Both the position numbers and the translations under genes were made by a program. A DNA stretch of 38,804 bases. Origin: a virus. The stretch lies in IMG/VR virus record IMGVR_UViG_3300044641_000655, positions 1 through 38,804 of that record; one strand, written 5' to 3'. Positions 14,052 through 20,202 of this stretch are shown one piece after another. Under the pieces are notes generated by a model, which searched no databases, was not told the origin of the DNA, and saw only the letters and a list, made by a program, of their open reading frames with translations. Every line of letters starts with the position of its first letter. Positions within the stretch are counted from its first letter, which is position 1.

Positions 14052-14198
14052 TTAGTCCCATTTGTAAACAACTTCATTGTCTGCCCCACATTCCACGCAA
14101 GTAAACCAGAAGGTATTGTTGCGGTCTTCCCACTCTTTGTTCTCTGCTCCGCAGATGTAATCATTGGCTCCGTATGCTTCACACAATACAACGTGCAT
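14052..14198 (-). CDS. 48-residue cysteine-containing protein
   Basis: ATG 14198, overlapping the upstream stop (TAATG), with AAAGG about 9 nt upstream. Cys6, Cys16, Cys34 and Cys37 (TFWFTCVECGADNEVVY) suggest a zinc ribbon. The upstream extension to 14237 is rejected because it lies over the end of the membrane-protein gene. Confidence 0.62.
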   Translation of the reverse strand: MHVVLCEAYGANDYICGAENKEWEDRNNTFWFTCVECGADNEVVYKWD

Positions 14199-14362
14199 TA
14201 TAGTTTGCCTTTCATACAGTGTTCGATAGTTCCCCAACAGTAACCTTCACCCTCAACCCACCAAATATGGTTGATGATTTCGTATCCACCCTTTAGCACT
14301 AGCCCTATGAGTACGAATACTCCTAGCACTAGGACAATCTCACCACGCTTAGTCAATGTCAT
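14198..14362 (-). CDS. Single-TM small membrane protein
   Basis: 54 residues. After a short basic N-terminus (MTLTKRGE) residues 9-24 (IVLVLGVFVLIGLVLK) form one membrane helix; the outer part includes HIWWVEGEGYCWGTIEHC with two Cys that could form a disulfide if exported. Both ends overlap neighbours by 1-4 nt. No family was recognised. Confidence 0.62.
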   Translation of the reverse strand: MTLTKRGEIVLVLGVFVLIGLVLKGGYEIINHIWWVEGEGYCWGTIEHCMKGKL

Positions 14363-14508
14363 TCTCTTTCATCCCATCCCCAACTTACACTGTGGCCATC
14401 TCTCTCGTATGCTTCAACTGTTGCACCGATAGGGATGGTCAATGGTAGCGTTGCTAGTTTTTCTCCCGTTACTTTGTTAAAGATAACAAACCCTCTTACT
14501 TTACTCAT
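14359..14508 (-). CDS. 49-residue hypothetical protein
   Basis: ATG 14508 with AGGAG upstream (GACAGGAGCATAAG). The sequence is beta-rich (KVRGFVIFNKVTGEKLATLP) with an acidic Trp-containing end. It overlaps the next gene by 4 nt (ATGA). No motif. Confidence 0.6.
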   Translation of the reverse strand: MSKVRGFVIFNKVTGEKLATLPLTIPIGATVEAYERDGHSVSWGWDERE

Positions 14509-14509
14509 C

Positions 14510-14698
14510 TTATGCTCCTGTCATTAGTTTAGTTAGTAGTTCTCTGGCTTTGTCTAGGTTATCTACAACCCACACTTCTCCATCTTTCTCCCGTACTGTC
14601 CATATAATCGTGTCATCTTCGTACTGTCTGGTGACTGAGTACTTCCCCATAATATAGTGCCCTGCTTTAAGCCTAGTCAAGTGCATCTCGGTCACCAT
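14510..14698 (-). CDS. 62-residue hypothetical protein
   Basis: The start is uncertain: ATG 14698 and ATG 14686 are both possible, each with only a weak ribosome site; the open frame reaches 14737 but overlaps the upstream gene more deeply. The protein has a beta core (YIMGKYSVTRQY, IIWTVREKDGEVWVV) and a helical end (LDKARELLTKLM). The function is unknown. Confidence 0.58.
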   Translation of the reverse strand: MVTEMHLTRLKAGHYIMGKYSVTRQYEDDTIIWTVREKDGEVWVVDNLDKARELLTKLMTGA

Positions 14699-14774
14699 AC
14701 CCTTCGTCAATGACTGTGATTCCATAGAGAGATACAAGGATGATGGGTAGTAGTGCTATGTATAAAGCCGTCAT
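14673..14774 (-). CDS. 33-residue membrane miniprotein
   Basis: ATG 14774 overlaps the stop of the Cys-rich gene by ATGA. Residues 2-20 (TALYIALLPIILVSLYGIT) are fully hydrophobic, followed by an acidic tail (DEGYGDRDALD). The size matches a single-pass membrane peptide. It is supported by exact packing between neighbours rather than by homology. Confidence 0.52.
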   Translation of the reverse strand: MTALYIALLPIILVSLYGITVIDEGYGDRDALD

Positions 14775-14878
14775 CGTAGGCATCCACAATTTTCTACTGG
14801 GGTTAGGCAATCTCCACAGAAGACTGTGCAAATTGAGCAACCATCACCTTCACAATCACCACATTGAACCTCGTTCAT
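14771..14878 (-). CDS. 35-residue cysteine-rich metal-binding miniprotein
   Basis: Eight of 35 residues are Cys (6, 9, 14, 17, 21, 24, 31, 33), arranged as CGDC, CSIC, CGDC and CGC. This could bind two metal ions. ATG 14878 overlaps the upstream stop (TAATG). The cysteine pairs and packing support it as a real gene; the role is unknown. Confidence 0.62.
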   Translation of the reverse strand: MNEVQCGDCEGDGCSICTVFCGDCLTPVENCGCLR

Positions 14879-15102
14879 TAGCACTGCCCCCACGTCTGGT
14901 TCTCTAACTCTCCTAAGTCAAAATCATATGCCCAATCTGGGTAAGGTATATCTCTAAAGATAAGTTCGAATCCATCCATAGCGTGCCAAAATAGTGTGGC
15001 GTGATAGGACATCTCCTCGTGTGTGATGAGCAACCGACGAGCAAACCCTGTTGACTTCTCGCTAAGTGCTATCACATCGTAATCTTGCTTGACTTCAATC
15101 AT
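14878..15102 (-). CDS. 74-residue hypothetical protein
   Basis: ATG 15102 with AAGGGGAC upstream, overlapping the upstream stop. The N-terminus is IEVKQDYDVIALSE, then a helical part and an aromatic acidic end (YPDWAYDFDLGELENQ). The longer frame to 15183 lies inside the zinc-ribbon gene and is not used. No family. Confidence 0.62.
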   Translation of the reverse strand: MIEVKQDYDVIALSEKSTGFARRLLITHEEMSYHATLFWHAMDGFELIFRDIPYPDWAYDFDLGELENQTWGQC

Positions 15103-15338
15103 TCTTTGTCCCCTTGTGCTTGCGTGTCTGTCTTGCCTTCTTTGATACACCCTGTGCAGACATACCATCCACCATCTAGCCACTGAAAATCTGCTACGCC
15201 TTCACAATATACGCATTCGTTTTCCTCCTTGTCAGATACATCGGACAGCCAACAATTACTGCACACTGCCTTGTTTATCCGTTCGCAGATGTAAGTCGCA
15301 TCGGCTCCGCATCCATCACACGCCCGTTCTATTTTCAT
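15099..15338 (-). CDS. Multi-zinc-ribbon small protein
   Basis: 79 residues from ATG 15338 with GGGGAAGAAG upstream. Nine Cys appear in CxxC pairs: 7/10, 18, 26/29, 42/45 and 61/64 (CDGC, CSNC, CVYC, CTGC), enough for two zinc sites. It may bind nucleic acid or protein partners. A long open extension upstream to 15632 is the antisense shadow of other minus genes in a different frame and is rejected as a start. Confidence 0.68.
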   Translation of the reverse strand: MKIERACDGCGADATYICERINKAVCSNCWLSDVSDKEENECVYCEGVADFQWLDGGWYVCTGCIKEGKTDTQAQGDKE

Positions 15339-15499
15339 TCTTCTTCCCCTATCTCGTATAGATATCCACCCATCGCTGAACCTAAGTTGGTGTGGATGAT
15401 GATAGCCCCGTGAGAATCTTCTCTTACGTAAGCGTTCGGCATATGCTCGGCCACCCATTCTTTCAATTCGTAGATGGTGTCCACTTCTTGTAGTTGCAT
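15335..15499 (-). CDS. 54-residue hypothetical protein
   Basis: ATG 15499 with GGAGGGGGAGTG upstream. The start and stop overlap neighbours by ATGA on both sides. The protein has an amphipathic helix (EVDTIYELKEWVAEHM) then a beta hairpin (AYVREDSHGAIIIHTNL). No motif was recognised. Confidence 0.6.
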   Translation of the reverse strand: MQLQEVDTIYELKEWVAEHMPNAYVREDSHGAIIIHTNLGSAMGGYLYEIGEEE

Positions 15500-15753
15500 C
15501 ACTCCCCCTCCATTTCGAAATACCCGTCCTCGGAAACCTCGTCGCCGTAATCACTGGCGATGGATGCGAATGCACTTTCAATGCGTGCCTTCTCTTCGTC
15601 TCGTGCTTTGAGTTCTGTTGAGAGCAAGTCAAGAATGGGGTCGGTGTAATCTGTGGTGATTGGTTCGCCCCACTTCTCCCCGTGTGCTTGCACTGCTCGG
15701 AAGATGACGTGCAACTGTGCTTGTGTGAACATAATCGGCTTGTTGCTTCTCAT
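15499..15753 (-). CDS. 84-residue hypothetical helical protein
   Basis: ATG 15753 with GGAGAG upstream. Helices at about 10-30 (QAQLHVIFRAVQAHGEKWGE) and 40-68 (LDLLSTELKARDEEKARIESAF), acidic C-terminus. It overlaps both neighbours. Function unknown. Confidence 0.65.
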   Translation of the reverse strand: MRSNKPIMFTQAQLHVIFRAVQAHGEKWGEPITTDYTDPILDLLSTELKARDEEKARIESAFASIASDYGDEVSEDGYFEMEGE

Positions 15754-16067
15754 TCTGCACTCTCCAATTCTTCTTCTAGTTCTTCGATGGCCTTGTTAAA
15801 GATGTCATTGTAATAAAGGTACAAGTCAAGGCTCATAAGGTTATAGATATGATTCTCGTTATCCTTGTTTATACCTAACTCTGCTGCCCCTCTGTCGTTG
15901 TACTCGCTCGGCATCTCCTGCCATTCTTGTACAATCTGGTTGTAGTACACGGGCAGATACCCGTCTATCCACTCCCCACTGTTATCGCGTATCGTGTCAA
16001 GGTCTGACCCGTTGGAAATCTCTGTTTTGAATTCCTCTTTCATCTGTTCTTTAATCTGATAGTTCAT
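15750..16067 (-). CDS. 105-residue acidic hypothetical protein
   Basis: ATG 16067 with GGAGGGGA upstream, chosen over an earlier ATG at 16103 that lacks a site. The protein is acidic and tyrosine-rich (LPVYYNQIVQEWQEM, LMSLDLYLYYNDIF), ending in Glu repeats. Such acidic small phage proteins sometimes mimic DNA or bind host factors; that is speculation here. Confidence 0.65.
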   Translation of the reverse strand: MNYQIKEQMKEEFKTEISNGSDLDTIRDNSGEWIDGYLPVYYNQIVQEWQEMPSEYNDRGAAELGINKDNENHIYNLMSLDLYLYYNDIFNKAIEELEEELESAE

Positions 16068-16201
16068 TAGTTCCCCTCCGTTGGTAGATTCTTCAACATC
16101 CAAGCGAGAGAGTCAAGTCTCCCCTGCCAGTACTGGTCACCGATATTCTCGCGCATCTTCTCAAATATAAACTCTGCTTCTCTCTCGATTACCTCGCGCA
16201 T
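16067..16201 (-). CDS. 44-residue helical hypothetical protein
   Basis: ATG 16201 overlaps the upstream stop and its stop overlaps the next ATG (TAATG both). One long helix (REVIEREAEFIFEKMRENIG) and a second (LDSLAWMLKNL). No motif. Confidence 0.58.
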   Translation of the reverse strand: MREVIEREAEFIFEKMRENIGDQYWQGRLDSLAWMLKNLPTEGN

Positions 16202-16413
16202 TAGTTGCCATCCTTTACTCTGAAATGAATCGTCTCCACTGTGCCCTTGTATCCGTAGGCTCTGAACTTTGCTAGATATTCCACAGCATCTGTCGCCTTG
16301 GCGAAGAACTCTTCGTTCCTGCCGTCTTGCCAGTTCGTGAACTTCACACGATATCCGCCCACGATGTATGAATTACACTCTGTGCTTGGTGTCTCTTCTA
16401 TAGTCGCGTTCAT
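16201..16413 (-). CDS. 70-residue hypothetical protein
   Basis: ATG 16413 follows GAGGTGGCGTG; the extension to 16446 is rejected because it lies in the neighbouring gene. The fold looks alpha/beta: YRVKFTNWQDGRNEEFFA, AVEYLAKFRAYGYKGTVETI, FRVKDGN. Function unknown. Confidence 0.62.
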   Translation of the reverse strand: MNATIEETPSTECNSYIVGGYRVKFTNWQDGRNEEFFAKATDAVEYLAKFRAYGYKGTVETIHFRVKDGN

Positions 16414-16523
16414 CACGCCACCTCGCAATCGTGGCCATATGCCCATTCATTGGCATCATTGGTGTCTAGTAGGTCGAACACCCGTAGGCATTCGATACAG
16501 CGTGCCTTAGTTGCTATCTTCAT
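16413..16523 (-). CDS. 36-residue zinc-finger-like miniprotein
   Basis: ATG 16523 with GGGAG 9 nt upstream inside the leader motif CTAGACGGGAG. Cys9, Cys12, His31 and Cys33 give a C2HC-type site. First gene behind the structured leader at 16524-16626; its stop overlaps the next ATG. Confidence 0.6.
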   Translation of the reverse strand: MKIATKARCIECLRVFDLLDTNDANEWAYGHDCEVA

Positions 16524-16626
16524 TCTTCTAGTCTCCCGTCTAGTTGGATAGGCTTGTGCCTATCTCGTGCCCTAATCATCTCTCGCTGATGTCGCACTCG
16601 TCAAGTGTTTAGGGCGGTGACTTGCA
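16524..16626 (-). promoter_or_regulatory. Structured leader L1 (103-nt gap in the minus operon)
   Basis: No gene fits here. In transcript (minus-strand) order: a 7-bp inverted repeat GCCCTAA/TTAGGGC (16615-16609 with 16575-16569), the shared box GGGCACGAG (16572-16564), a perfect hairpin GATAGGC-ACAA-GCCTATC (16564-16547) and the ribosome-site motif CTAGACGGGAG (16543-16533). A TTGACG box at 16604-16599 with a GATGAT 18 nt further may be a weak promoter. The same arrangement occurs at 17314-17416. Confidence 0.6.
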
Positions 16627-16791
16627 TCACATCTTAGCCGTGACTTCTCCCAACTCGCAGAAGGAATCTTGGGCGATTGAGTGCCACCTCAATAACTTCT
16701 CCACTCTTTCGGCCAGTGTCGCCATCTCCTCCGCCGTCCAAGTTCCGTCAGCGTCCAAGAGTTCGACTTCTAAGACTATACGGCGACTCAC
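16627..16791 (-). CDS. 54-residue hypothetical protein
   Basis: GTG 16791 with GGAGGTAGGAGA upstream, overlapping the upstream stop (GTGA). A short beta start (RRIVLEVELLDADG) is followed by a helical region (AEEMATLAERVEKLLRWHS). The last gene before leader L1. No family. Confidence 0.58.
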   Translation of the reverse strand: MSRRIVLEVELLDADGTWTAEEMATLAERVEKLLRWHSIAQDSFCELGEVTAKM

Positions 16792-16934
16792 TCTCCTACC
16801 TCCTTAATCTCGCGCTTGACTTTATCGGCTAGGAGGGCAAGCCTATCGCCCCTGTCGCTACCCCACGTTCCCTGTCTATCATTCTCCACAGTGGAGAGAA
16901 TTAGGCGTAACTCTGCTAAGGTGAATGCGCTCAC
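16788..16934 (-). CDS. 48-residue helical hypothetical protein
   Basis: GTG 16934, two bases after the upstream stop, with GGGGG about 10 nt upstream. Two helices (TLAELRLILSTVEND and RLALLADKVKREIKEVG) joined by a Gly/Asp-rich turn. No known motif. Confidence 0.56.
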   Translation of the reverse strand: MSAFTLAELRLILSTVENDRQGTWGSDRGDRLALLADKVKREIKEVGE

Positions 16935-16936
16935 GA

Positions 16937-17149
16937 TTAGAACCCCCACTTCTGGCGATAGTAGATATTATTAGTCGCTGCGCTGGCGCATCGCTTGCCA
17001 CAGAACATCCCTGCAACTTCTGCACTGCACCATTCTTGCAACTCGTGGCGTGAATTGGTAGGGATGCGATACTCGCACCAACTACAAGCGTAGTCTCCTT
17101 GACTGGTCTGCTTGATGATGTCGGCAGGGTGTAGGCGTGTCGCGCTCAT
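16937..17149 (-). CDS. Zinc-binding small protein
   Basis: 70 residues from ATG 17149 with GGGGTGAAG upstream; start and upstream stop overlap (TAATG). Cys22-x2-Cys25 (CSWCEY), Cys41, Cys50 and Cys54 (MFCGKRC) form a likely zinc site. The pattern resembles small phage HNH-like or FYVE-like zinc proteins but lacks an HNH motif. Function unknown. Confidence 0.63.
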   Translation of the reverse strand: MSATRLHPADIIKQTSQGDYACSWCEYRIPTNSRHELQEWCSAEVAGMFCGKRCASAATNNIYYRQKWGF

Positions 17150-17313
17150 TACTTCACCCCACACGCTGCGAGGAATATCTCGCGGTTAAAGCGTGGATTT
17201 GTACTGGCCAGACTGTCGGCGAAATCGTGCGCGATTGTGGCGCGGTCTGTCTCGCTGAGATAGGTCATTCCGCCTACAGTGTCGGCGATGAGTTGGAAAT
17301 CTTTACGTGTCAT
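17149..17313 (-). CDS. 54-residue hypothetical protein
   Basis: ATG 17313 behind AGGAG in the leader motif CTAGAACAGGAG. The sequence (KDFQLIADTVGGM, DRATIAHDFADSLASTNPRF) resembles a small helical protein widespread in actinophage early regions. It is the first gene behind leader L2. Function unknown. Confidence 0.62.
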   Translation of the reverse strand: MTRKDFQLIADTVGGMTYLSETDRATIAHDFADSLASTNPRFNREIFLAACGVK

Positions 17314-17416
17314 AATCTGGTTCTCCTGTTCTAGTCGGCAGGGAGGGTAGTTCCCCCCTACTCGTGCCCCTGTAGGTCGTGAACCTTCGCCGTCGATACG
17401 GGCAGGGGCGGTAATG
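17314..17416 (-). promoter_or_regulatory. Structured leader L2 (103-nt gap in the minus operon)
   Basis: No gene fits here. In transcript order: a 7-bp inverted repeat GCCCCTG/CAGGGGC (17409-17403 with 17372-17366), the shared box GGGCACGAG (17369-17361), a hairpin AGGGGGG-AACTA-CCCTCCCT with one T bulge (17359-17340), then CTAGAACAGGAG (17334-17323) and the next ATG at 17313. The order, spacing and total length match leader L1 although the stem sequences differ. Confidence 0.6.
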
Positions 17417-17572
17417 CTACTTTACAGACCAGACTTTAACGATTAGGCCGTCTATGAATTCTGGTGTCATAAGGGTATCGACCCCTAGGGTCTTATCGCT
17501 AATCTTGTCACGAAGTAATTGTAGTGCATAGTTGATTGCTCCCTTATCGGCGAGGTTCAATTTTGGTTCCAT
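17417..17572 (-). CDS. 51-residue hypothetical protein, first gene of minus operon
   Basis: ATG 17572 with GGAAG 8 nt upstream. Two helices (LADKGAINYALQLLRDKISD and PEFIDGLIVKVWSVK). It is the promoter-proximal gene of the operon started at 17632-17658. Function unknown. Confidence 0.6.
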   Translation of the reverse strand: MEPKLNLADKGAINYALQLLRDKISDKTLGVDTLMTPEFIDGLIVKVWSVK

Positions 17573-17631
17573 GTTCTAGACTTCCGTTCTACTCTGTGCT
17601 TCGGGGTAGTTCCCTTGGCTACAAGAAGAAC

Positions 17632-17658
17632 ATTATACGAGGCGAATACGCGTGTCAA
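17632..17658 (-). promoter_or_regulatory. Main promoter of the minus-strand small-gene operon
   Basis: On the minus strand TTGACA (17658-17653) and TATAAT (17637-17632) are both perfect boxes, but the spacer is 15 nt, shorter than the usual 16-18. The expected start near 17625 gives a leader of about 53 nt containing GGGAACTACCC, a block also present in leader L2, and a GTAGAACGGAAG ribosome-site motif. Confidence 0.75.
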
Positions 17659-17730
17659 CCCTAAAAATGGTCATTCGTGGTCATAGTGCTGTGATGTCCA
17701 TCACACCTTGGGAACCTAGGAAAATCTATT

Positions 17731-17879
17731 TGTCGACAATTAAAGTAGTTGAAATTTCAATCACCTTCCCCGATAAGTTACCAGTGAGTAAGTTACCGAA
17801 GAGTAATATAGCCCCCGTCAATTATGGCAGGGGGATAGTTGAATCTTCAACTAATTTGCATTTAATAAAATTGTCGACA
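17731..17879. repeat. Nested inverted repeats around 17805
   Basis: Outer arms TGTCGACAATT (17731-17741) and AATTGTCGACA (17869-17879) are perfect reverse complements, each containing the palindrome TGTCGACA. Inside are two related palindromes, TTGAAATTTCAA (17749-17760) and AGTTGAATCTTCAACT (17837-17852), then a CCCCC/GGGGG hairpin (17812-17834). The outer and middle elements are almost concentric. Confidence 0.75.
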
Positions 17880-18046
17880 TTTATATTATGTTACTGTCAG
17901 GTAACTTACTGGTAAGTAACTTAGAATCTAAGTCTAGTCTATAAGAATAAAATATCTGTGCTCAGGATATTATGAGGGTAGAGTGATTAAATCCGTCAGG
18001 ATAAGATATATATGTCTCACCCTATAATTTTCTGTTATAAGTTACC
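17774..18046. repeat. TAAGTTACC iterons
   Basis: The 9-mer TAAGTTACC occurs at 17774-17782, 17789-17797 (15 nt apart) and 18038-18046, and inverted as GGTAACTTA at 17900-17908; AGTAACTTA at 17914-17922 is a one-base variant. Four exact copies of a 9-mer in under 300 nt is far above chance and suggests binding sites for an initiator or repressor. Confidence 0.7.
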
Positions 18047-18072
18047 CCCCATATATACTCTGAACAGGACTT

Positions 18073-18242
18073 TTGCCCCAAAGGGCAACTATTCTAAAAA
18101 TATATCCCAAACCGATGTTCGGTTTTGGGGTAATGAACGGGTTATCTTATATAGCAAGAACTAATAAAGTTCTAGCGAACTTCGCTTCGCTAGGGCTTCG
18201 CTCGTTCGATATAATATATAAATATCGAACCTACTTCGTAGG
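18073..18242. repeat. Chain of consecutive hairpins
   Basis: Five stems in 170 nt: TTGCCC-CAAA-GGGCAA (18073-18088); CCCAAACCGA with TCGGTTTTGGG, one bulge (about 18106-18128); CTAGCGAA with TTCGCTAG, 6-nt loop (18172-18193); GTTCGATAT with ATATCGAAC, 9-nt spacer (18204-18230); CCTAC-TTC-GTAGG (18230-18242). The second is followed on the minus strand by a T-rich stretch and could terminate leftward transcription. Confidence 0.7.
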
Positions 18243-18326
18243 AATGCGCCAGAGTTATGCCGTTATTTTGGAGGCGTGATAGGTGTTATATTTACCCTCC
18301 TCCAGAGGGCGACTGGATGGGATGTT

Positions 18327-20195
18327 ATGGGACGCAAAGCAGGAAAGCAGGACCTCTCCAAGATAGAGGCCCAAGAACGGGTACTACTCCAACTGGAGCA
18401 GGGTAACACTATTACTGGTGCTATGGGTACCGTCAATCGTAATGACACAACTTTTAGACAATGGGTGATGCAATCACCTGAGTTCAAGGAACGCTCCGAG
18501 AAAGCCCGACTTGTGGGCAAAGGGGTCAAAGCAGACCTAAAGGAAATAAAGGACATTGCCTTTCCTGACTTCTGCGAGCAGTTCTTAGATACACCCCTCT
18601 TCGAACATCACCTCGACTGGTATGACTTAATCGAGGGTAGGGAGCCTAGGTGGATTCACCCATCTATGACCTACGAGCCAGGTGCCCTTAACCGTATCCT
18701 GATTAACGTACCACCTGAGCACGCCAAGTCTACGGTCATCACGACCAACTATGTCGTCCACAAGATTGTTACCAACCCTAACTCCAGAGTCATCATCGTC
18801 TCTAAGACCCAGGGTATGGCCCGTAAGTTCCTAGGGGCTATCAAGACCAGACTTTCACACCCAGCCTATACCAAGTTACAGGTGGCCTTTGGCCCTAATG
18901 GTGGCTACAAGGCAGATGCAACCCAATGGTCAGCCGATATGATTTACCTAGGCACAGGACGTGACTCTGGTGAGAAGGACCCTACGGTTCAAGCCCTAGG
19001 CTTTGGTTCACAGATTTACGGTGCACGTGCTGACTTGATTATCCTTGATGACGTTGTGATGGGTTCCAACGCTCACGAGTGGGAAAAGCAACTTGAGTGG
19101 ATTCAGAAGGAAGTTATCACTCGTCTGGGTCGTCACGGCAAGTTGGTTATCGTAGGTACCCGAATTGCAGCAGTAGACCTCTACAAAATGATTCGTGACC
19201 CAGGGCAGTGGACGGGTGGCAAATCCCCATTCACTTACTTTGCTCAACCAGCAGTACTAGAGTTTGACGAGAAGCCTGAGAACTGGAAGACGCTCTGGCC
19301 TAAGTCTAATATGCAAGAGAATGAAATTGATGGGGCGGATGAAAATGGACTTTTTCCCAAGTGGGACGGACCTTCTCTCTTTACGCGACGCTCTGAGGTC
19401 GCACCGTCAGTTTGGGCTATGGTCTACCAGCAAGAGGATGTCCAAGAAGATTCCATCTTCTCACCAACCTGCGTTGCAGGAAGTGTCAACGGAATGCGAA
19501 AGCGTGGCCCTCTCAAACCAGGGATTCCTGGCCACCCTAAGCACGCTGAGTCCACGTATACGGTAATCGGACTTGACCCTGCTATGGCAGGTGCTACAGG
19601 TGCGGTGGTTATTACATACAACCGAACCGATGGCAAGATTTATGTTTTAGATGCAGTCAATATGACAGAACCAACCCCAGCCAAGATTCAAGATTTAATT
19701 GAAGAATGGGTGGATAAGTACCGTCCTCAAGAACTGCGTATTGAAATCAACGCTCACCAGAAGGCTTACGCCTTGGATGAGAACTTAAGACAGTTTTTAG
19801 CCCAGTATGGGTGCCAGTTAAACTCACACTTCACTGGCAAGAACAAGTGGGACACATCTTTTGGTGTGGCATCTATGGCAAGCCTATTTGGTAACACCAG
19901 AGATGGACGCTTCCAGGATAACAACCTGATTGAACTACCAAGTAACGAAGGCTCTGAAGGCTTAAAGACTTTGGTACAACAGTTGATTACCTGGAAACCA
20001 GATACACGAAACCCCACAGATACTGTGATGGCTCTATGGTTTGCGGTAATCCGCGTCAGAGAGTTGATGCAACAAAGCACCAGAGTCGGTCAGTACCAAA
20101 CAAACCGATGGGCTACACGAGCACAGATGGCAAGTCGTGGTTCAATCAATTTAGACGAAACGTTTGCCTCACAATGGGCAGACCAATACGGTTAG
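18327..20195 (+). CDS. terL: Terminase large subunit with TerS-like N-terminal extension
   Basis: 622 residues from ATG 18327. A GTG at 18276 would give 639, but GGAGG lies only 1 nt before it; the start is therefore uncertain. Positions below count from the GTG. Residues 31-80 contain a helix-turn-helix-like segment (GNTITGAMGTVNRNDTTFRQ, then SPEFKERSEKAR) of the kind found in small terminases. Walker A is VPPEHAKST (145-153), Walker B LIILDD (254-259), motif III VGTR (293-296). The RNase H-like nuclease has Asp434 (IGLDP), Glu490 (RIEI) and Asp582 (NPTDTV). It cuts and pumps DNA into the prohead through the portal encoded next. Confidence 0.93.
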   Translation: MGRKAGKQDLSKIEAQERVLLQLEQGNTITGAMGTVNRNDTTFRQWVMQSPEFKERSEKARLVGKGVKADLKEIKDIAFPDFCEQFLDTPLFEHHLDWYDLIEGREPRWIHPSMTYEPGALNRILINVPPEHAKSTVITTNYVVHKIVTNPNSRVIIVSKTQGMARKFLGAIKTRLSHPAYTKLQVAFGPNGGYKADATQWSADMIYLGTGRDSGEKDPTVQALGFGSQIYGARADLIILDDVVMGSNAHEWEKQLEWIQKEVITRLGRHGKLVIVGTRIAAVDLYKMIRDPGQWTGGKSPFTYFAQPAVLEFDEKPENWKTLWPKSNMQENEIDGADENGLFPKWDGPSLFTRRSEVAPSVWAMVYQQEDVQEDSIFSPTCVAGSVNGMRKRGPLKPGIPGHPKHAESTYTVIGLDPAMAGATGAVVITYNRTDGKIYVLDAVNMTEPTPAKIQDLIEEWVDKYRPQELRIEINAHQKAYALDENLRQFLAQYGCQLNSHFTGKNKWDTSFGVASMASLFGNTRDGRFQDNNLIELPSNEGSEGLKTLVQQLITWKPDTRNPTDTVMALWFAVIRVRELMQQSTRVGQYQTNRWATRAQMASRGSINLDETFASQWADQYG

Positions 20196-20202
20196 GATAA
20201 CA

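Larger units (their letters stand above)
17659..18275. other. Noncoding divergent region, candidate replication origin or switch
   Basis: About 620 nt without a credible gene. It lies between the minus operon and the late plus operon and carries the iterons, nested palindromes and hairpin chain listed separately. TATAAT boxes on the plus strand occur at 18023-18028 and 18210-18215; neither has a good -35, so they are weak promoter candidates for the late operon. The 18210 box lies in one arm of a 9-bp inverted repeat, as expected of an operator. A replication origin is plausible from the repeats but unproven. Confidence 0.5.

Noticed and set aside
15339-15632. N-terminal extension of the multi-zinc protein
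   Set aside because: Arg/His-rich and out of frame with two supported minus-strand genes; a good ATG with ribosome site exists at 15338.
17366-17409. tRNA-like 7-bp acceptor-type stem
   Set aside because: Only about 44 nt between stem ends, no anticodon or T arm; part of leader L2 instead.
17652-17915. 87-codon plus-strand ORF in the noncoding region
   Set aside because: GTG start without ribosome site, runs through palindromes and iterons, no protein-like pattern.
18073-18279. 68-codon plus-strand ORF over the hairpin chain
   Set aside because: TTG start, no ribosome site, codes through inverted repeats.
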